DNA from: Stratiolaelaps scimitus
Taxonomy: Eukaryota > Arthropoda > Arachnida > Mesostigmata > Laelapidae
Reading direction: 5' to 3'
Assembly (NCBI GenBank): GCA_019614645.1
Contig: JABWDB010000038.1
Location: forward strand, 2,728,001 to 2,792,000
DNA: 64,000 bases
The notes beneath the pieces are model-generated. The model did not search any database. It was not told the DNA's origin and worked only from the letters and a program-made list of their open reading frames with translations. Positions 12,501 through 22,442 of the stretch are shown in pieces; positions within the stretch are counted from its first letter, which is position 1, and every line of letters starts with the position of its first letter. The position numbers and the translations under genes were made by a program.

Positions 12501-12876
12501 TTTATAAAACATGCATCTTAGAAATACTTGCACCATCGGGGTCATACCTCTGTTCACGTGCATACAAAGTTAGCTCCATCCACTAGCTAACCTTATAACC
12601 CCCAGCTGCCTTATACTTATCTACCTTAGAATCCATCTAGGTTTACTAACCGATCATAAAACAAGTGAGTTCAACTGTTACAAGGGTTAAAGATATGGCA
12701 AGAGCGGCGGTAATGCCATTTTGAGCGAGTTCGTGGAGGTGATGGTCGTCGCTCTTTGACCATGGTAGCGAAGAGCGGGCGACTGCCTCTACATCCCATA
12801 GCAGAGTGAGCAGCAGGGCGAAATGTCCAAGAAGTGCCACAAAACGAGGAACTTCAAAGCCACTATGGAGAGCCAT
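9310..12876 (-). CDS. TMEM107: TMEM107 homologue, two exons
   Basis: TMEM107 is a four-pass membrane protein of the ciliary transition zone (MKS module) needed for cilium assembly and membrane gating. Exon 1 is 12876-12651 and exon 2 is 9506-9310. GT follows exon 1 and AG precedes exon 2; G plus GA rebuilds a Gly codon. The total is 423 nt, or 140 residues plus stop, and human TMEM107 also has 140. The opening MALHSGFEVPRFVALLGH parallels the family start, and TM1 follows directly. Then come a polar loop containing LPWSK, TM2 ending VELTCFMIG, the segment ASLFFPRQSLFSAA, and a last pair of membrane segments around LQYYWVLLLLTTVPCMVEIG. The 3.1 kb intron holds LINE, SINE and other repeats. In this arthropod-like setting it should act in ciliated sensory neurons (inference). 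Confidence 0.92.
9507..10120. other. TMEM107 intron, left part
   Basis: No gene seen. A G-rich patch (about 9805-9830) and a GC-richer stretch look like repeat debris, but I cannot name them. Confidence 0.3.
10121..10370 (+). repeat. Dispersed repeat DR, copy A (3' half)
   Basis: It shares the blocks GAGGTCTGGGGAAGAGA-like, GTCAGCTAAACCACGTCATG, ATGCGCTAAG-like and GTCACGGTGT with three other copies at about 30984, 42445 and 46181. It lacks their 5' half. It is in the same orientation as the others, within the TMEM107 intron. Confidence 0.7.
10451..10623 (+). repeat. tRNA-derived SINE, copy A
   Basis: It starts with a tRNA-like head (AGCCCGGTGGCGTGGTGGAT as the A-box region; TGTTCGATCC as B-box) and ends in the body TTGGCTGAGATCAGCCC followed by AAAATTTAC. 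The same order occurs inverted at 17293-17116 and 14502-14351, and as a tail only at 31410. The tRNA part does not fold as an intact tRNA, so I call a SINE and not a tRNA gene. Confidence 0.75.
10723..11590 (-). mobile_element. Jockey/CR1-like LINE RT remnant
   Basis: Reading down the minus strand across several frameshifts the order of reverse-transcriptase blocks is intact. PDGLLP comes first, then VDFYCVYFDF (motif A, normally YLDFSKAFD), MPEGFCVGPLLFCIF (normally VPQGSVLGPLLF), and RDLWVIVTTDL (normally RDLGV with a later DL). The YxDD box is not visible. It is dead and embedded in the TMEM107 intron in the same direction as that gene. Confidence 0.75.
11591..12650. other. TMEM107 intron, right part
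   Basis: It may hold a further decayed upstream part of the LINE up to about 12000. The rest is AT-rich with no feature I can support. Confidence 0.35.
12651..12876 (-). CDS. TMEM107: TMEM107 exon 1
   Basis: The ATG at 12876-12874 opens 75 codons plus one base before GTTAGT. An acceptor-like pyrimidine run ending CCAG lies just before the ATG (about 12887 on plus), so this could be the second exon with a spliced 5' UTR. The same frame extends upstream through a TGA at 12925-12927, which supports the ATG as the real start. Confidence 0.9.
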
Positions 12877-14350
12877 TTGATAATTACCTGGAACACAACC
12901 AAGCCGCAAAAGAAGAAGATTCAAGTTTCACGCTACAACTTCAACGTGTGTTCTTAATAAACCTCCAGCTAAATACTGAAAGAGCCTGTTTTCATTTTTG
13001 CCTACAGCGCTTACAACCAGTACGGTCATTGTAACAGTTATCATCGCAATGTAACAGCGATGAGGAATGGTTTTAAGTTTCTCCAATTTGCTAATCCCTC
13101 CGATCAAACTCAATAGGTTGATGCAAATATATGAGGTGCTTGATGTTGAAACCATAATGGTGATGAGCTTTCACGAAGGAAATAAGCTATTTAGAACAGA
13201 TGAAGTTTCTCACAGTCATTTTGAGATGAGTCAGTTGGCGAATCTTATTGCATGACCTATAAAACATGACGGCACACAGCAAATACCCCGAGCTCAATGT
13301 AAAAAAATATACATGTCTATACTTATTCAAGTAACGAAGATATGTTATGTCTTACACAAGACAATGGAAAACCTCGAAAGCAGGAATGGAGTAATATTAA
13401 AAGACTCCCATGAAGACGTACTATTTAAATATGTGACACTACACACAGCAGTTATGTTAGATAATTTAGTCTACGTACATGGAAGATAAGTAATGTTTTA
13501 GTGTGGGAGTAAAAAATAAAATTCGTTGCCATGTTACTATCAGAATAGCGCATCAAAGAGCACCAGTAAACTTGTTAACCAATGGCAAAGCAGACATCGC
13601 GGGATAAGTGCGCGGGTCACTAGTCAAACGCTACAGATAACATATCCACACAATTAGGGCACATAGTGTATGTTGTGCAGACCAAATATAGGGCTGTTTA
13701 GAGTTAGAGATGAATGCGCGTTAGGTGTACTCATGGTGGCTGGCAATATTAACGTATTCTTCGGAACACAAACAGATCGAAACTATCAATAATCATCTGG
13801 CTGTGCTAATGTCGCATGGCCTGGACACAATTTATTTTGGTTTCAAAGAAGAAAGGTTTTGTACCGAATTTGAACTTAACCTGAAAGTTAAAGCAGTGCA
13901 ACGAATCCAACCAAGCGTAGCATTTGAAAGGGCAGTAATAGCTTAGCATTGGCGAAGAGAACATGCATAGAGCTAGTGAAACATTCCTATAGTTCCCACC
14001 GAAAGTTATAATATAATGCGATCAGAAGACACACGTAGCTGGAGGGTTATCTGGTGGTCAATAAACGTACATAGTAGATTGGCTTGATTTGTATCAATAA
14101 TTGACAAAGGACAATTGGAGGAATTAAGGGTTTAAATTGTCTAAATAAATTATTTCTTAATTTTGTGTAAGCAGCCTTGATCCCGACCCAGTGATATTTT
14201 CGCATAGACCGAGGCAGATAGTTCAGAAAAATCCCTAAGAGAAGTAGTCACATGGTCAACGGAGTTCGGGGTTATGCATGGATCTTCTGTGTTGTTATTG
14301 CTAGTAGGTAATCAAATTGACAGATGACGTTGAATCATCATCCAAGTAAA
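12877..14350. other. Upstream region of TMEM107
   Basis: No gene. The TMEM107 promoter should lie at its left edge, but no clear core element is visible. A plus-strand open frame of 73 codons at 13725-13946 matches nothing I recognise. Confidence 0.4.
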
Positions 14351-14502
14351 GTAAATTTTCCCAGCTGACTTACACCCAACATTTAACGTCCACGAAACTG
14401 CGTTAGGCATTGCTTCATACGAATGCGCGACGGTGGAGATCGATCCCGTGCACGTACATGTCTACGCCGATTGCAAGATGCACGGAATCATCATCTAGCC
14501 CT
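14351..14502 (-). repeat. tRNA-derived SINE, copy C
   Basis: This is an inverted, diverged copy: the tail (GTAAATTTTCCCAGCTGAC on plus) comes first, then the body, then a degenerate B-box (GAGATCGATCCCGTG) and the head. The head runs into an inverted repeat joining it to the mariner-like fragment on its right. Confidence 0.65.
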
Positions 14503-14532
14503 TTCAAAGTGACCTCGTGAAAGGGCTAGATG
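14492..14532. repeat. 15-bp perfect inverted repeat, 11-nt loop
   Basis: CATCTAGCCCTTTCA at 14492-14506 and its exact reverse complement at 14518-14532 flank an 11-nt spacer. The left arm overlaps the SINE head and the right arm abuts the transposase-like frame. Confidence 0.85.
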
Positions 14533-14760
14533 CCGTACGCGTTCACTAATTGTCGATGGATTTCAGCTGGAGGGTGTTTTTGGAGAAACAAAAACTTGAG
14601 GTTTTCCCGTTGATTTTTGGGGGAATTTGAACTTTTTGCTGCAGTGTCCATCTTTCTGATCGTATCGAAACCATTCAGTGTTCGAAAGGAAGCCACGTTC
14701 CTGCCGCGTGCCCACTCCAAAAATGAACGCATTGTATCGCGTATTTCGGATTGTGCGCCA
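14520..14760 (-). mobile_element. Mariner-like transposase N-terminal fragment
   Basis: The minus strand encodes about 68 codons ending ENLKFLFLQKHPPAEIHRQL and then VNAYG. The pattern (aromatic, basic residue, P-x-EIH-x-L-x-x-x-YG) is the first helix-turn-helix of mariner-family transposases. The frame ends right after this helix, where the SINE/inverted repeat begins; no DDD domain is present. It is probably the 5' stub of an element cut by the SINE insertion. Confidence 0.6.
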
Positions 14761-14869
14761 TTCGAAAGAGCGGCGAGTTCGATCCGTATGCCCTAATAGA
14801 TGGCGCCAACAAAAACCTCCTTAATATAACCTTGTGAATAGTATACAGCGTCCTTCTTTTCAAACGACT

Positions 14870-15215
14870 ATCGGCATATCATCAACACAGTCACGTGTCC
14901 ATCCTCGAATGCTTGCCTTGATCACGTACTGATGGCAAACTGCGACAGGTTTCCAAGTATGGTTCCTGGTTCCGGTCTGGTTGAGCCCGCTTTTTTCTGG
15001 CCACTATTCTGTCATTGTTAAGTTAGAGGGAAACCCTTCGCCGGTCTCGAGCAGATTCCCTGAAGCGTCAACTTTCACTTGGCTCCACAGGCTCTCCAGG
15101 GACCTGTGTGCGATTATAAAGGACATTAACTTGCTCCAAATGTAGAAGTATACGCGATTTTTTGTCTACGATTCTGTGGTGCGCATTAGCATTTTAAGCG
15201 GTAACCTCTATAAAA
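14870..15215. other. Intergenic, no gene
   Basis: No supported feature; moderately GC-rich sequence between the mariner-like stub and a LINE remnant. It may be part of the upstream LINE. Confidence 0.35.
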
Positions 15216-15219
15216 AATG

Positions 15220-16770
15220 ACATTGCTGGCGATGTTGACTCTGCATTTGAGGCGTTATGCAAACAACTGCATTCTGAGTATGGTAAGTCTTTCGCTGTAG
15301 GTCATAGTGGGAATTCAGCTTGTAGTTCGAATTAGTTTGTGTTCTCTCCTGGTCTTCGTCGGTTAAGGCGCAACATTAACAAACTTTCAAGAACCGTGTA
15401 AAAGTAACATACAGCAAACTAAGGTAGCTTATTACAGCACCCTTCGAAGATACAGGAGGAGTCTACTGTCCCCCAGGACCGCGTTCTGCAAGCGCAGATT
15501 CCTGTCTGAAGTGTGACGCCTTAAAATTATGGAAATTTATTGGTGAAATTTATTAGTTGTGGCAGAGAAACACCAAAGGCTGACCTTCTTTCTATTCTTG
15601 ATCTCCAATCCAGTGAGCAGCTTCTCTGTTCACAAACGATTGCGGATGAGTTCAACAGACACTTCGCCAGCACTGGAGCCGCCACTGTGTATTCCTTCGA
15701 CGTTCAAACTGACGCCCGGGCCGGGCTCACAGAAAACGGGCATGCCGACCAGGATTCGTTCAGGCTAAAACCGTCAGTGCTCTGGGGGTTCACTTAGGCC
15801 TCAAGGGCACTAACGCTGGCTGGGGTTGCAGGACAGCAAAAGTTCCGAATGTACTCCCAAAGAAAAACAGCTCTGCCCTTGCTCATCCACTAGCAAGTAT
15901 AATCAACTTATCGATCGACTCGAGTTCTTCTCCTACCAAGCTAAGGGATGCAAGCATTATTCCGCTCTTCAAAAATAAAGATGGGATAACCAGGGCTGCC
16001 AGCTAGGGAGGTAGGCCTTCCAACCGATAGTGTACAAGGCGTCTTCATCTGGTGTACAAAGCGCTATTGCCATCGGTGTTATGCTATGTAGCTCCAGTTT
16101 AGGGTGATGGTTACCTGAGAATAACACACTTAGTTCAGATAATTCAAAATAAAGTGCATAACCTACATGTGGTCTCTCTTGCATTTAAGACTATGAGTTG
16201 GGTTATCTTGAGTGAGGTCACCTTTCCGATTACCGCCACCACTAGCCGCGCCAATCACCGCCCTACCAAGTTCAAAAATCCCGTCGTCACCAGCGAATAT
16301 AGTGGAGATGCCCTAGCCTTGCGATTACCAACAATCCGGAGTTCGCTCTCGCCGGAGATTCGTTTACTTAGGACAATGAGAAAATTTAATTAGGAATTCG
16401 TAAGACATGTACGCAAATCATGATGAACCATAACTTCATTCTCAATTGGCGTCTTTCTCGCAAGAATTATCTAATTATTAATTAATTAGATAATTAACGA
16501 TAATTACGCAAATTTGCGATACTGCCGTTGTGGCCATAATGTGTTGAGCTTCTTAGCTGTTAGCAATGTTTGTGGATACAGTGATCTGTTACAATGTTTA
16601 TTCTACACTGTGTTTCTACACATATTTTCAGTGCTTGTGGCCTAATGTGTATAACTTAGTCACCGATGTTCTAATCGTTCAGTTCATTGTGACTCTCCTT
16701 TATCCTTTTTCTAAAAAAACATTATCTATACTGAAGGTCTGTCAATAAACCGAATTTTGTATTATTATTA
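15220..16770 (+). mobile_element. L2/CR1-like LINE with internal RT deletion
   Basis: The plus strand carries the EN-RT linker and start of RT (a TIADEFNRHFAS block, then ALAHPLASIINLSID and IIPLFKNKDGIT). It then jumps at about 16000 to the RT C-terminal part (LHLVYKALLPSVLCYVAPV, VQIIQNK, and LRTMRKF). The palm with the YxDD box is missing. The 3' region is AT-rich and ends in TTATTATTATTGTATTA-type repeats, as L2/CR1 elements do. A 13-bp inverted repeat (16465-16477/16483-16495) sits in this 3' region. Frameshifts and stops make it dead. Confidence 0.7.
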
Positions 16771-17115
16771 TTGTATTAATAAATTTCTTGGAAGATATCA
16801 GGCACTTCTCGAACGACTACGGACATGGGAGAGCTCCTCCCATTTCTTTACGCGAGTTAACGCGGTGCCGAAATTACATTCTGATTATGACGTGGGACGA
16901 CGCACAACTCCAGCAAAGCTTTCTCCAGGAAAACACGAGAACTTCGCCGTCGAGCCAGCGAGGAATAGCACACCTATCACCCAGCTGTCTGAAATCACTA
17001 ATAATAATAAAGTGCTGGTACTGATGGTGAAATTATATTTCGCGGTTATCTTTCCTATACCGTGGCCAAAGGTCACTGTTTTAGTGGTCGATGCGACATA
17101 ATCCGGCTACCGAAA

Positions 17116-17293
17116 CAAATTTTCCGGGCTGATCTCAGCCAATATTTAAAGTCCACGGTAATGCTTTCTGCATTGCTTCATACGACGGACCCCTTAAATG
17201 CAAACATGCCACGGCGGGGATCGAATCCGTGCACCTACGTGCCCCCGATTTCCGATTGCAAGGCGTACACGAACGCATCACTCTACCGGGCTC
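17116..17293 (-). repeat. tRNA-derived SINE, copy B
   Basis: This is the best-preserved inverted copy: head AGCCCGGTAGAGTGATGCG, B-box GGATTCGATCCCCG, then the body and TTGGCTGAGATCAGCCC tail (all on minus). It shows the head, body and tail order of the family most clearly. Confidence 0.8.
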
Positions 17294-18758
17294 GACTATA
17301 CCTGCTTCAAGTAAAATGTACGTTTCAGTTTTTCAATAATAACTTGCTCCAACGTCTCTTTACATCAATTGGCATTTACGTGGTAGCAATGAGAGGGTCT
17401 CAGCATTTCAAAGCCGCTTCCGAATTTGTTGACATAACGCAGAGCTAATTTCCATTACGCGATTGTTCCAAAACCCCAGTTTAAAGCTAATATCAAATTT
17501 AAGGCAAACAAATCATTATGGATAATTTTCTTCGGGTTACATTTTATGTCAGATTATGTGCCTAGCATACAATATAACTTCTTTTGAAAACAATAACCGT
17601 TGCAGGCGAAAACTGACAAATGAAATCAGTCCTCTAATTCTGGGACATGTTTTACTACGAAAGGCGACACCTAAACGTTATGTTTACTAATGCACTCAGT
17701 GCACAGAATCACTTATTTTCTTTAATAAAGCAAATGCAGTTGTATGTGGGTGCAACTTACTTGGTGGTCATTATGGTATGAAATGTGATATATGTGTTAG
17801 TATATTGCTAAATTAAATGTTCTTGTAATCACACACAAATTTCAGAGTAACGTCCATGCGTACGGCCTTTCAATAGATATCTCGCATTTGATGCTCTTCT
17901 GTTGCCTGGTTACGCAAATGGCTTCAATATAAACAACTGGTGATTTCATCTCACTCATCTCATAAGTGCAGTCCTAATGGTATGTATCGAGAGCAACATA
18001 TTAATTTTTGCCTCAAATTTTGTTCTGTCAGATGGCGTGAATACCGTATTAAATTTAGTTATATATATATTTAATTTATTTATCATAACAAAACGACAAA
18101 GACATAATGGAAATTAGATCAAATTCCAACGCTTTCATTGGCGCGCATAAGGCGAGTTACGCAGATCACGCAAATATAAAGATTTGGCGTTCAAACGTGT
18201 TCAATCCTACGTATGAAGAGAATTGTTTCCTTTTTCAATGATCTTATTGTTCTCATTACAATCTGATTTAACACTTTGAAGATTGCCGCCAGTCGGTAAA
18301 AGGCCTCCAAGTGAAGGTAGGCCGGCATTTTGAAAGGACGCGGTGTTTGTGGACGACCGACGGCGGAATAACATGGTTGTGTTGATGGTGGCGGTGCAGT
18401 AGCGAGTCGTGCTGAGTTGGTGTTGTGGCCGGCGACCACAAGATTTTGCCCGAGTTCTACGGATAGCACACGCTGCTGCTAATAATTCGTTTCAGTTTAC
18501 CGGCGTCGGCCTATCGCGCCGCGCGTTGATTTGGAGACATCGCGGAGGGTGACGTAACGGCCTGCGGTGATGCGAAAACCGTTGCCGTCGCAAGGTGTTT
18601 TCAGAATTCTCTGAGTGTTGAATTCGGTCACGAGTGTATCAGTTCTTTGGGACATTCGTCGTATTTCGTTGCCGCTGGGGCTGTGCGATCATTGACCACT
18701 AACGGAACGCTTGTAACAGTGACTACCCGCTACATTGCCAATTTTCTCAGCTACAGCT
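17294..18758. other. YLPM1 upstream region and possible 5' UTR
   Basis: The left part is AT-rich and empty. From about 18290 the sequence becomes CpG- and GC-rich up to the YLPM1 start, suggesting its promoter and 5' UTR; a CRE-like TGACGTAA occurs near 18551. TTTTCTCAG at about 18742-18750 could be an acceptor, so the start codon may sit in exon 2 of the mRNA. The transcription start cannot be fixed from sequence alone. Confidence 0.4.
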
Positions 18759-18783
18759 ATGTACTCAGGATACTCGGCCGCTG
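18759..18783 (+). CDS. YLPM1: YLPM1 exon 1 (start codon, 25 nt coding)
   Basis: ATG TAC TCA GGA TAC TCG GCC GCT G before GTAGGA encodes MYSGYSAA plus one base. The single base joins GT of the next exon to make Gly. Vertebrate YLPM1 also starts MY with glycines close behind. It sits at the end of a CpG-rich stretch. An alternative start is ATG 19288 just inside the next acceptor region. Confidence 0.75.
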
Positions 18784-21700
18784 GTAGGATGCGTGAAACG
18801 TTTTTCATTCCGTGATGATTAAAGATGACATTCGAGTGTTATGCGCGGGAAGTTATATTTTCGTTCAGCCTTTCGTGCCTCAATTAGCCAGATGCATTCA
18901 AGAGGCTTTGCCTATCCTAATGCATTGTTTGAGGGTACATTGTAGATGGGTGGTTAACATATTTGCAAGTGACATGTGTCTATTGTTAGAGATGCTGACA
19001 AGCCGTGGTCAACGTTATGTTCAAAAGCACCAAAATAGCTTTACAACGAGAAATCCTGCTCGCTGGACGATTGCGACGACTAAATCGACATTGATCTTTA
19101 TTACAGCTTTACTGAATCAGTATAACGTCCTCAGAATATGGTCATAATAATAACGTTCAGACCTGATTTGCTTGCAATTCGATATTTGAACGAAAGGCAC
19201 TATGGAGATGTTTTATTTTATACTTTATTTTAGTTCATAAAGGTGACTGTGAGGGAATAACTTAGTTGATATTTTTTGTGTTCTGACATGCAAGGTGCCA
19301 CTGCTCCAGCAGCCCAGCCCGCCTACGCCCAGCAATCTCAATGGCCATTGCAGCAACAGCAACAGGCAACTCAATGGCCAAGTCAACCACCCCCTGGTGC
19401 GCCTCAGCAAGCTGCCGCTGCACCTGATGCATCGGTAAGTAGAGTGTGCGCGCCAAGAACAGTATCGTTAGTTACTCTGATGTCACGCCTTTACTTATTT
19501 TTTGAACGACATAAAAATGCCATAAATGTAAAAGTAAGCCCCTGTAGCAATCCCTACTTATCAGGCAGATATTGTCAAGTTGTTGCACTTGGCTTGATTA
19601 CCATGTTTCGTTAATTCTTAATGTGTAGTTCACAGCAAAAAAATAACTCATGTTTCAGACCCCGTGGTTTTTAATTGAACATAGTTTTGATTGCGTACTG
19701 TTTTATTTTATGATGAAACCATAAAAACGGCAGTGCAACAGTTCACAGAAAGTTATTTCATCTTACATTTTTTAGAGAGTGTACGAATAGCCACATAATG
19801 AGAGGATGCTTTCTAGTGCACCTACTCAAACCGACAGTAATAGCCTATATATCTTGAATTGTACATGGAATATTCCTCCTCTTTTTGTAGTAATTTGCCT
19901 CGCATTGGATAAAGCCTCTCTTGCGACCGTTTCCTTTAGGTTCTGCATATTATTGGTCTCAAAGAGGCATTTTAGCTAATCCAAAAGTGTAATTTCAACA
20001 CCTCGAATCTACCTTTTCGCTCGGAGTGTACGTATGTACCGCACCGTTTTATTGGATAATATGGCTAAGACCAGCCAAATGGGCTCCTGGCTAAGCCTTC
20101 GTTGCTGTACAACTCTCAACAATCTAGGTTCATTGTGTAAATCATGCCTTAAAGCCTTGAAAGCAATTGGAAAGACCTTCTTCTCGTACTTCGAGTAGTT
20201 CTGAAATAGTACATGATACCTGTTTCAAGTTATCATTTACCCTGGAAACGTTGTATCAAGCAAACTGGTGAAAGGCCATCTCGAATGCCCTCATACTTGT
20301 TGCATGGCAGGAATCTTTCCAACATAACGAAGCCCTGATTTTTCAAAAATAATTCTCCCTAGAATCGCGCGATTTGGCAATGGGTTTGTGTTCTATACTC
20401 TTTGAGAAAGAGCTCTATAGACAAACTTAACTTGCAATGGATTATTACGAATAAATAAAAACCAAGTGGTCATTGTTGACCATCATTATGACGCTCCGCT
20501 CTTCGCGGAAGCCCTTTCATCACTTACGTGCTTGCGTGTTATGAGTTATCTAGACGGGCCGAGAATCAGATATACCAAAGCTCTGTTAGAATCTTACAAG
20601 ACTTGTTGAGTTCTTTGAGGTCTGTATGTTTTTTGGTTTTTTCCAATTCGTCGGATGTTTAAATTATTTTCGGGACTGAATACTAATAAACTAGTAGGTT
20701 ATGTAGCGGATTGTCTGCCAAATGATGCATGAGGTTTAGGACTGCAATATGATTCACGCCCGTCGTCTAATGGGTCTCTGGCAATCATTTTAACAAGCGT
20801 CATTATTGCAGAATCCGGCGGCAACCGCGGCTTGGCAGCAGGCTTGGGCACACTATGCTCAGCAGTGGCAGCAACAAGCCGCAGTCGGAGCAGCAGCAGC
20901 TGCGGCGGCGGCTGTTTCGGGAGGATATGGACAGACACCCACAACGGCTACTTCTGCAGTTGCGCCTGCTGCTTCCGCTGCGCCAAGTGCCTGGAGTTCC
21001 TATCCACAACAACAACAGCAACAACAACAACCGCCACAGCCTGCGCAAACTACAGTTGCTACGCCGGTTGCCCCCCCAGAGACACTCGAATCTTTTCAGA
21101 AGCAATTTGATGATTGGGAACGATCATATAACAAATGGCTCGATGAAAACCGTAATCATCCGGACAAAGAAGCCTTTAAACGCTACGAACAACAGTGGAC
21201 AAGTTGGAGGCAGCAGCTGCTGGCTAAGAAGGAACTACTTAAACAGCAGGAGCAGATACAGATTCAGCAACAGCAACAGCAGGCCGCTCATGCTGCGTCG
21301 CAAGCACAATGGCCTCCTTTGCATGCGCCTCCCGCACCACCATCTCTCAATGGTATGCATCAGCAGCAGCAGCATCATCATCACCAACAACAGCAGCAGC
21401 AGCAACAACAACAACAGACACCATGGGGACAGATCCCTAGTGGTGCCCAGCAACCGCAGGGTCCATGGGCGCAGCCTCTACAACAGCAACAAAGTGCTTA
21501 CCCCCCGCAAGATAATAAGGGAGCTTATCAGCAGCCACCAGGACAGTTCAACGCTCCAGGACAACTTGGTCAACGGCAATCTCAACAACCCTGGTTGCAA
21601 AGAGGTGAGTGCACAACGCATGGACTTTGAATCGCACAGAATGATAAACTGCTCTCACTAGAATTATCGTAAAATACAGTAGGTGGTCAATCAATTAGAA

Positions 21701-22401
21701 TCATCTAACACATGTTCCACCTTAGAGTGTGTCTTGAGGAGTGACGGGGGGGTTTTGCCCCACCACACCCGGTTTACTGTTGCTTTGAGTGATGCTAAAG
21801 CAAGTTAGGTTAGTACAGCCAATGTAACCTAAATTAGTTCGGGGTGGACTGTTGCTCAGTTAAACGTATCGCATTGTAGTTATCCAAAAAAGAGAAACCC
21901 TGTATTCATAAAATTATTCGCCGAACACTGAAATAATATAATCAGCAACCCTTACAGGAACTATTGGATCAACTTTTCGTCGGGTTAAGCAGAAGTTCTA
22001 TGCATGTGTTCTGGTTCACAAAAATATGGTAGACAGCACTCGAGCATTCGATGAAATTAAAAATAGAGAATGACGAGATGTTGATTATAGACTAGGGGGA
22101 AAGCAGAAAACCTAATTGAAACGGAAATATCCAACTGATCGTGGTAAATTTAGTCAATGGTACTCCTCAGGATGAACTTGTATAAATTAGATGAAGAAAA
22201 ACGCTCTACGTGTAATTTATTTACGTGTGGTCCAAACAAACGCACATATAAGGAGAAATCGAGTTTTGAGTATAGAATTTAGATTCTATACTAAAAACTC
22301 GATATATATATATATACATAATTTCAAATTAGGTACATCCTTCTCTTTATTTAGATAAAATATCGAAATATCTAAATAAAGAGAAGGATGTACCTAATTT
22401 G

Positions 22402-22442
<41 letters not shown>

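Noticed and set aside
12928..13155. Minus-strand 75-codon frame in line with TMEM107 exon 1
   Set aside because: It is separated by a TGA and the family similarity starts at the ATG at 12876; it is 5' flank or UTR.
20803..21661. Other long open frames over the polyQ region
   Set aside because: Shifted readings of CAG/CAA repeats in YLPM1 exon 3; only the frame with FQKQFDDW has family similarity.
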